Source: Ignavibacteria bacterium | GTDB taxonomy: Bacteria > Bacteroidota > Ignavibacteria > Kapaibacteriales > UBA2268 | NCBI GenBank assembly: GCA_016844745.1 | Contig: JAERMQ010000006.1 | Coordinates: forward strand, 62,001-126,000 | Direction: 5' to 3' | DNA length: 64,000 nt | In this document: positions 58,038-64,000 of the stretch, piece by piece | How positions within the stretch are numbered: position 1 is the stretch's first letter | Layout: every line of letters begins with the position of its first letter | The notes under the pieces: model-generated | Seen by the model: the letters and a program-made list of their open reading frames with translations, nothing else | Told to the model about the DNA's origin: nothing | Database searches by the model: none | Program-made: the position numbers and the translations under genes

Positions 58038-61000
58038 TTCGGAATTTTTACTGAAAATTTACTTCCTTTGTTCAATATCGTCTCTATGTTTAATTCTCCG
58101 CCAAGCTGATCGATAGCTGATTTAACAATTGATAACCCCAGTCCGGTTCCGGAAATTGTACCAACATTCTTACACCTGAAGAAAGGTTGAAGAATATTGG
58201 AAATCTCTTCGTCGGGTATTCCCATACCATTATCAATTACATCAATCAAGACATTTTCTTTTTCACTATTTACAATTATTGTAATGTCGGAATAAGCAGG
58301 AGAATATTTGATTGCATTTGATAATAAATTGCTAAAAATATGATGAAATAATTTAATATCAGTCTTAATCATAAGTTGTGAAGGAGCATGTACCTTAATG
58401 ATGTGATTGTTTTTATCGGTAGATTTATGTTCGTTTGTTATATTGTTACAAATTGCCGAAACATCAATTTTAGTCTGCTCTAAAGGTATTTGGCGCTCTT
58501 CCAATCTGCCAATAGCAAGAACATCATCGATAAGACTAACCAGAGTTTCAATTGAAACCTGGATTTTATAAATATGATTCCGGAATCTTTCTTCAATGTT
58601 CACCGGTAAATGTTCACCGGTAAATGTTCCTGAATGGAATTCAGGGTTACGTAACCCTGAATTCCATTCAGGTAAATGGTTAACGGTTAATGAATTATAA
58701 ACAGTGTTAATTGACGGTTGCTCATCAACATTTGATTTTTGCTCATCAACATTTGATTTTTGCTCATCAACATTTGATTTTTGCTCATCAACATTTGATT
58801 TTTGCTCATGAACAATTGATGATTGTTCATTACTTGTTGCAAGTACCTTGCTAAAGAGAGAAGAAAGGAGTTCGGATGACGAGTAAATTACAGATAACGG
58901 AGTCCTGTATTCGTGTGACACGACCGAGATAAAGCGTGATTTCAACTCACCTAACTCTTTTTCCCTTTGATAAGCACGAGTTACTTCTTCTTCAATTATT
59001 TTCATTTCTGTTATATCTGTTGCAATATGAAGTACGACGATTGATGAATCAATCCATTTAATATATCTCTCATTGATTTGATACCATCTTCCGTTATTAT
59101 TATTGAAATAATCCCACTTGCTGATTTCCCCAAAACTGATATATTTTTCATCAGTAAATTTCAGGCAGTAAGTACATTCGCCTGACGAGCTTGGAAAAAG
59201 TGTTTCCCAGCATTTCTTTTCGGAAGAACCTGGAAAAGTATTTAAATAAGCTTCATTACAAAAGATTATATCCAATGTATCCCTTTTAGAGACTAAAACA
59301 AGAGAGGTTAATCCATCTAATACTGTTAGTAATCTTTCATGGGAATTTGTAAGCTGGATATTTGAGTCTGTTAATTTATCATTTAATATAGCCAGTTGTA
59401 ATGCATCTTCCTGTATTTGAATCCTTGATTCTTTTAATGCTTCTTCTGCAATTTTCCTATCGGTTATATCAATCAGAACTAAAAGGTAAGATGGGATGGA
59501 ATTATAATAAAATTGAACGGCTCTTGCAAATATATATTTTTTATTATTGGCAAAATCGTAAAGTTCTACTTCATTTTCAAATTTTAAGCTAAATTCATTT
59601 TCAAATTTGGAATTTGCTATACTTAGAGATAAATCAAAAAAAGATACCATATTTTCAATTAAATCTTGAATGGTTTGGTTAGAGTTCAATTCAGGAATAT
59701 CATATCCCAAAATATCTGTTAATGTTGAATTGGAATAGACGATATTTCCATTCTGAATAAGTAATATAATATCGGGAATTGTATCAAGAAGTATTTGAAG
59801 GTTGCGTTCACTTTCTTCGAGTTGAGCAGTTCTCTGTGTTACTTTTATTTCAAGTGTTTCATTGAGAGCTTTTAGCTTGTCATCGGCAATTTTTAATTCT
59901 GTAATATTTTTACCTATTCCAATAATTGTTAATGAATTTTCAGGAAGATTAATCGATGGTGATAAGGTCCATGCAATCCAATTAATTTGATTATCGAATA
60001 TTATTCTCTGTTCCAGGTATTTGTGATTCTGTTGAATAGTAAGGTGATTTAAAGCGGTTCGGATTAAAGCTTGTTCATCGTGAAGTGTATAATCCAATAA
60101 ATTAAGATTGGACTGATTTGCTATTTCAATATGGAAGAATTTAAAAAATGAAGGGCTTGCATAAAGTATTCTGCCGGTATTATCTAATTTAATAATTATA
60201 TCGGATTGATTTTCGACCAATAAACGATACTTTTCCTCATTGATTTTAAGAAGCCGGTTGTATTTTAGTTTTGTCCTGAAGTTAAAGTAAATTATTGAAA
60301 TTAGTATTGTTACTATTAAAAGTATAATAGCTAATGATGATATAATTATTTGCTGGTTTTGAATTTTTAAATCACTTTTAGCAAGCTCCTCTTCAAACTC
60401 TACTTTCATTTTAGAAATTTCAGATTTCTTACTATCGGCATCAAGGGATTCTTTATATAAGGAGTATAACCTAATGTATTCATAAGAATTTTTGTAATCA
60501 TTCATTTCCTTATATAGTTCAGCAAGAAGATAGTATCCCCTGGATATCAGTTCATAATTATTCACAAGTAGGGCTTCGGAAATTCCTTTTTTGAAATAGC
60601 TTATTGCATTGGGTAAATCCTTTAAACGAAGATATGATGTTCCAATATTAAGCATAGAACTAATTATAAGGTCTTTAAAACCCAGTTCTACTCTATACTG
60701 ATAGGCTAATAGATTATATTTAAGAGAATTTTGTAAATCTTTTTGAATATAAAAGACATTTGCTAATTTAGAATAAACATCACCTTTTAATGTATTTATT
60801 GAGTCATTCTCGGTCAATTTGGCAGCTTGTGTATATGTTTCCAATACAAGTTTCATATCAGGATTTGGTGATTTTAAAAATAGATCGCCTTTAATAATTA
60901 GAAACCATGATTTCATAGCATTACTATTACATTTATTAGCCAAATCAAATCCTTTTAAAAGATATTCATCAACATGTTTAGGTTCATTTAATAATAAGAA

Positions 61001-61675
61001 AATTCTTCCATACCAGTACCAATTATTAGCTAATTTATTATATTGTTTTAATTTTATATTAATTTTTTCTGTTTTTTCCAGAAAATCCAAAGCCTTTTGG
61101 TATTCCCCCCAATAATAATATATCCTGCTAAAATATTTATATACTTCTGCGATTCCCTTTTCGTTATTGATTTTTTCATAATTTTTCAAAACTGTAAATA
61201 ACAATTTATATAGTTTATAAAATTCTCCTTCATGGGCATAAATCAATGCATAATAAAAACTTCCATCGGCTAATCCCTCCTTATCTCCAAATTCATTTAA
61301 TAATCTGATACCCATATTAATAAATTCTTTTGCTTCTTTAATATTTCCCGTAAATCTATGAATATTACCATACCTCAGAAGGGATAAACCTTCGTACTTT
61401 TTTAAATGATATTTCTTAGAGATTTCTAAAGCTCTCCGGGCATACATTTCGGATTTTTCTACCGATATTTCCATTTCCAGATATTCATCGGATTTTTTAA
61501 GTAAGTTTTCAATTTGTTGATAGATAATTGAATCGGTTTTTCCATCATTAACTTTTATATTTTGCTGCTGTAATTCCTGAAAACTTAATAAATGATTAGT
61601 ATTTGTTGATAAAATCATTAACAAAAGGATGAAAAAAGCGGTACCTGAATATTGTGGAATTTTATACTTCTGCAT
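58013..61675 (-). CDS. TPR-PAS sensor histidine kinase
   Basis: TPR region, TM helix, PAS domains, H-box FISVVSHEYRTPLS, N-box SNLLSNAIKYSP, DNGMGIP, GTGLGLSIV. Confidence 0.93.
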   Translation of the reverse strand: MQKYKIPQYSGTAFFILLLMILSTNTNHLLSFQELQQQNIKVNDGKTDSIIYQQIENLLKKSDEYLEMEISVEKSEMYARRALEISKKYHLKKYEGLSLLRYGNIHRFTGNIKEAKEFINMGIRLLNEFGDKEGLADGSFYYALIYAHEGEFYKLYKLLFTVLKNYEKINNEKGIAEVYKYFSRIYYYWGEYQKALDFLEKTEKINIKLKQYNKLANNWYWYGRIFLLLNEPKHVDEYLLKGFDLANKCNSNAMKSWFLIIKGDLFLKSPNPDMKLVLETYTQAAKLTENDSINTLKGDVYSKLANVFYIQKDLQNSLKYNLLAYQYRVELGFKDLIISSMLNIGTSYLRLKDLPNAISYFKKGISEALLVNNYELISRGYYLLAELYKEMNDYKNSYEYIRLYSLYKESLDADSKKSEISKMKVEFEEELAKSDLKIQNQQIIISSLAIILLIVTILISIIYFNFRTKLKYNRLLKINEEKYRLLVENQSDIIIKLDNTGRILYASPSFFKFFHIEIANQSNLNLLDYTLHDEQALIRTALNHLTIQQNHKYLEQRIIFDNQINWIAWTLSPSINLPENSLTIIGIGKNITELKIADDKLKALNETLEIKVTQRTAQLEESERNLQILLDTIPDIILLIQNGNIVYSNSTLTDILGYDIPELNSNQTIQDLIENMVSFFDLSLSIANSKFENEFSLKFENEVELYDFANNKKYIFARAVQFYYNSIPSYLLVLIDITDRKIAEEALKESRIQIQEDALQLAILNDKLTDSNIQLTNSHERLLTVLDGLTSLVLVSKRDTLDIIFCNEAYLNTFPGSSEKKCWETLFPSSSGECTYCLKFTDEKYISFGEISKWDYFNNNNGRWYQINERYIKWIDSSIVVLHIATDITEMKIIEEEVTRAYQREKELGELKSRFISVVSHEYRTPLSVIYSSSELLSSLFSKVLATSNEQSSIVHEQKSNVDEQKSNVDEQKSNVDEQKSNVDEQPSINTVYNSLTVNHLPEWNSGLRNPEFHSGTFTGEHLPVNIEERFRNHIYKIQVSIETLVSLIDDVLAIGRLEERQIPLEQTKIDVSAICNNITNEHKSTDKNNHIIKVHAPSQLMIKTDIKLFHHIFSNLLSNAIKYSPAYSDITIIVNSEKENVLIDVIDNGMGIPDEEISNILQPFFRCKNVGTISGTGLGLSIVKSAIDQLGGELNIETILNKGSKFSVKIPKSIVNGKW
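58595..58830. repeat. Coding repeat block within the kinase DHp region: AATGTTCACCGGTA x2, 44-bp perfect palindrome (58629-58672), heptamer-like TAAATGG/TTAACGG, and four 21-bp units (58721-58804) plus a degenerate fifth
   Basis: Read directly; peptide (SNVDEQK)x4. Confidence 0.93.
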
Positions 61676-61821
61676 TATTGCACTGGCTTGAACCTTTCAA
61701 TTAAAAATATTCAATTTTCATAAAATGATAAATCCGTTTAGCATAAAATAAGAAAATTTTTAATTAAGAAGCAAACAAAATGAAAAAATATATTCTTGTT
61801 TCTTATTATTATGCATACTAA

Positions 61822-61951
61822 GAGTCTGTGGAAAAACTAATTATATGGATGAATGTCATTCTGAACGAAGTGAAGAATCCAGTCCCAATGCCGCTTCTGG
61901 ATTCTTCACTTCGTTCAGAATGACATTCTTCTTTACTTTTTCAACAGGCTC
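61822..61951. mobile_element. MITE-like element: TIR GAGTCTGTGGAAAAAC / GAGCCTGTTGAAAAAG, flanked by CTAA on both sides, internal 32-bp perfect inverted repeat
   Basis: CTAA at 61818-61821 and 61952-61955; arms 61851-61882 / 61897-61928. Confidence 0.7.
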
Positions 61952-61994
61952 CTAAATAATTAATATATTATCTTTTTTTTAATTACAGGAAAAA

Positions 61995-62174
61995 TTAAAT
62001 ATTAAATTTTATTAAAATAAATAAAAGAAATAAAATAAAAAACAACAATAATACAAAGGTAAATTTAAAGATTTTTTTCAAAATTGAAATAATAAAAATA
62101 ATAATAATAATTATTCCGATTATAATATAAGGGATTGGTAGGGATTTGATATATTCGAAAATGTTTTGCAACAA
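61995..62174 (-). CDS. Candidate 59-aa two-TM hydrophobic protein (TTG start)
   Basis: LLQNIFEYIKSLPIPYIIIGIIIIIIIFIISILKKIFKFTFVLLLFFILFLLFILIKFNI-like; starts 9 bp after TonB stop; below the ORF-track cutoff. Confidence 0.35.
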   Translation of the reverse strand: MLQNIFEYIKSLPIPYIIIGIIIIIIFIISILKKIFKFTFVLLLFFILFLLFILIKFNI

Positions 62175-62183
62175 TTATTCAGG

Positions 62184-62960
62184 TTAACTCAATTTAAAAG
62201 TAAAAGTAATAATTCCCACCATCTCAATATTATCTTTTAACGGATTGAATCGCCATTGCCTAAGCGCTTCCATGGCTGCCCTTTCCAATGAAGGGTCGCC
62301 TCGTTGAATTGGAAGCATTTTGCCGACAGTCCCATCTGAAAAAACTGTAAACCTGATTTTAATTTGTGCTGATTTATCTACACCAGGAGGGAATTGAGGA
62401 AGTTTTTTTTGCAATACGGTCCTGTTACCGCCGCCGCCCCATTCGATGTCTCCAAGCCCCAAACCTTTTCCGGCGCCTGTGCCTTTAGAGCCTAATCCAA
62501 AACCGCTATTATCTCCCGAAGGTGAACCAATATTTCTATTGGATGTCCCGGAATTTTGTTCAATTTTCGAATCGGATAAAAGCCTGTCTTTGGGGATAAA
62601 TGCCGAAGCCTGGTCTATATCATTGACTGATGCATCCTTTTGATATTTGGTTCGGGCTGACACTTCGGCATTGGATAAATCAGTCTGAGGATTTTTACCT
62701 TGCAATAGATGGCCTTCGGAGGAGAGGTTGCCCCTGCTAACGCCTGTTCCATCGCCGTCTCCAAATGATAAATTAATTACGGGTATTGTATTGACTATTT
62801 GAACATGCTCCTGAAGGGGTTCAAAGTAAATGACCGATGATATCAGCAATAAAAGTGATGTTATGATTAAAGCGAAAAAAAATCCACGGGCTGTATTAGG
62901 GTCCCAGGGAACTTTTATTTGTAAAGAAGACGGAGTCTCGTGTCTGGAAGACACAAACAT
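62184..62960 (-). CDS. TonB family protein (energy transducer)
   Basis: N-terminal TM; C-term IKIRFTVFSDGTVGKMLPIQRGDPSLERAAMEALRQWRFNPL. Confidence 0.85.
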   Translation of the reverse strand: MFVSSRHETPSSLQIKVPWDPNTARGFFFALIITSLLLLISSVIYFEPLQEHVQIVNTIPVINLSFGDGDGTGVSRGNLSSEGHLLQGKNPQTDLSNAEVSARTKYQKDASVNDIDQASAFIPKDRLLSDSKIEQNSGTSNRNIGSPSGDNSGFGLGSKGTGAGKGLGLGDIEWGGGGNRTVLQKKLPQFPPGVDKSAQIKIRFTVFSDGTVGKMLPIQRGDPSLERAAMEALRQWRFNPLKDNIEMVGIITFTFKLS

Positions 62961-62978
62961 AATTTTACCCCCTTAATT

Positions 62979-63087
62979 TAATGGTCAATGGTCAATGGTC
63001 AATGGTCAATGGTCAATGGTCAATGGTCAATGGTCAATGGTCAATGGTCAATGGTCAATGGTCAAGTCAATGGTCAATGGTCAATGA
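62979..63087. repeat. Heptamer array TAATGGT + CAATGGT x11, a CAAGT interruption, then CAATGGT x2
   Basis: Counted directly. Confidence 0.96.
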
Positions 63088-63153
63088 AAAATTGTCTGAA
63101 CCATGATTTATAGGATTAAAGGATTATAAGATTTATACCCTTTAATTAATAAT

Positions 63154-63236
63154 TAGTAATTAGTAATTTTTTTCCATTAACCATTAACCATTAACCATTA
63201 ACCATTAACAATTGACCATTAACAATTGACCATTAT
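63154..63236. repeat. Heptamer arrays TAGTAAT x2 and CCATTAA/CAATTGA x9
   Basis: Counted directly; last unit overlaps stop codon of SPOR gene. Confidence 0.94.
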
Positions 63237-64000
63237 TTAACTCTGTCAATCCAACTTTGGGGGAACCCGAATTTAAGTGCTGCAAGTCTGGCTTCGTCTC
63301 TGGACTTAAATGAACCGAAACGAACTCTGTACCAAATCTTATCACGTATGGTTTGCGAGGTAATAAATCCACTCGCAACATTCTTCGCATTTAGCTTTCC
63401 AAGCCATTCTTCGGCATCTTTTTTGGATGGTGAAGAATAAATCTGTACGGCATAAACACCTTCCCCCTCGTCAAGGGACGATAGCTTATTGCTTTTATTT
63501 TCTTTATAATTTCTTTCTGATTTTAAAGGGTTTCTATATTTTCGGTTTTCAACAGGATTTCTATAAAACTCCGGAGAATGGTCGAAGGCTATTGACTGAG
63601 GCACTCCAACTGCCGATGTATCTTTAGTTAGTAGAGGTTCGGTTTTAGTAATACTATCATGAGAGCCAATATCTAAAGGTTTATGCTCGATTATGTCAGT
63701 ATTTTGATGTTTACCTAATATGTCATCGAAATTTTCCGGTACCTTCTTAAGCCCACTCATAGCATTAGATACATTGATATAAGTAAACGCTAACAGACCA
63801 GTTAACTTGTTATAATTATTTACAATATTAAAGGCACAAAATCCCAAAAATGAAAGTAATACTAATGATGCGGCAATTCTTGCCATCCAGTATCCAATGA
63901 CCTTGAATGGAAACCTGTTCTTTTCACGAGGTTCTTTGATAGGCTTTATCTTTGGTTCTTTTTTCTTCGCTGATTTTTTCTCTGTTTTGGAATCATCTAA
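63233..64000 (-). CDS. SPOR-domain protein, partial (frame stays open to the window edge)
   Basis: GVYAVQIYSSPSKKDAEEWLGKLNAKNVASGFITSQTIRDKIWYRVRFGSFKSRDEARLAALKFG; 38 further in-frame codons upstream of the track start. Confidence 0.88.
   Translation of the reverse strand, partial: LDDSKTEKKSAKKKEPKIKPIKEPREKNRFPFKVIGYWMARIAASLVLLSFLGFCAFNIVNNYNKLTGLLAFTYINVSNAMSGLKKVPENFDDILGKHQNTDIIEHKPLDIGSHDSITKTEPLLTKDTSAVGVPQSIAFDHSPEFYRNPVENRKYRNPLKSERNYKENKSNKLSSLDEGEGVYAVQIYSSPSKKDAEEWLGKLNAKNVASGFITSQTIRDKIWYRVRFGSFKSRDEARLAALKFGFPQSWIDRVK

Noticed and set aside
58721-58830. 21-bp direct repeats considered as CRISPR or iteron
   Set aside because: Contiguous, in frame within the kinase CDS, no spacers.
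1-64000. tRNA, rRNA, prophage or full-length insertion sequence
   Set aside because: None recognised by eye; only MITE-like and short repeats are supported. A tRNAscan/Infernal/ISfinder run would be needed to be certain.

Overview
The window looks like Bacteroidota/Chlorobi-type (FCB group) DNA. This is inferred from eleven proteins with type IX secretion (T9SS) C-terminal sorting domains and from the gene content. Housekeeping content: a fatty-acid synthesis operon (DUF177/YceD-rpmF-plsX-fabH-fabD-fabG-acpP-fabF-rnc), gcvPB, an ABC-F ATPase, a DUF58 protein, an LTA-synthase-like sulfatase, an S9 peptidase, a UDP-glucose dehydrogenase, two signalling proteins, TonB and a SPOR-domain protein. 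A small accessory stretch lies at ~14-16 kb (chagasin-like inhibitor, RelE/ParE pair, DUF2442, aspartyl protease). Three things stand out. (1) There is a dense layer of intergenic repeats built from 7-bp units of several unrelated sequences (TCAATGG/TTAATGG, TAGTAAT, ATTCAGC, GGGAAAA/GCGAAGA, TTATAAC/TCATAAT, AATTACG). These resemble the heptanucleotide STRR repeats of cyanobacteria. They repeatedly start exactly at stop codons, supply one start codon, and flank a four-helix-bundle gene in inverted orientation. (2) Many dispersed hairpin families keep each copy self-complementary while the arm sequence differs between copies. Hairpins of this kind also sit inside two coding regions. (3) There is an RNB-family exoribonuclease with no visible cold-shock or S1 domains and apparently three C-terminal dsRNA-binding motifs. 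All calls come from reading the sequence and the supplied ORF track; no searches were run.
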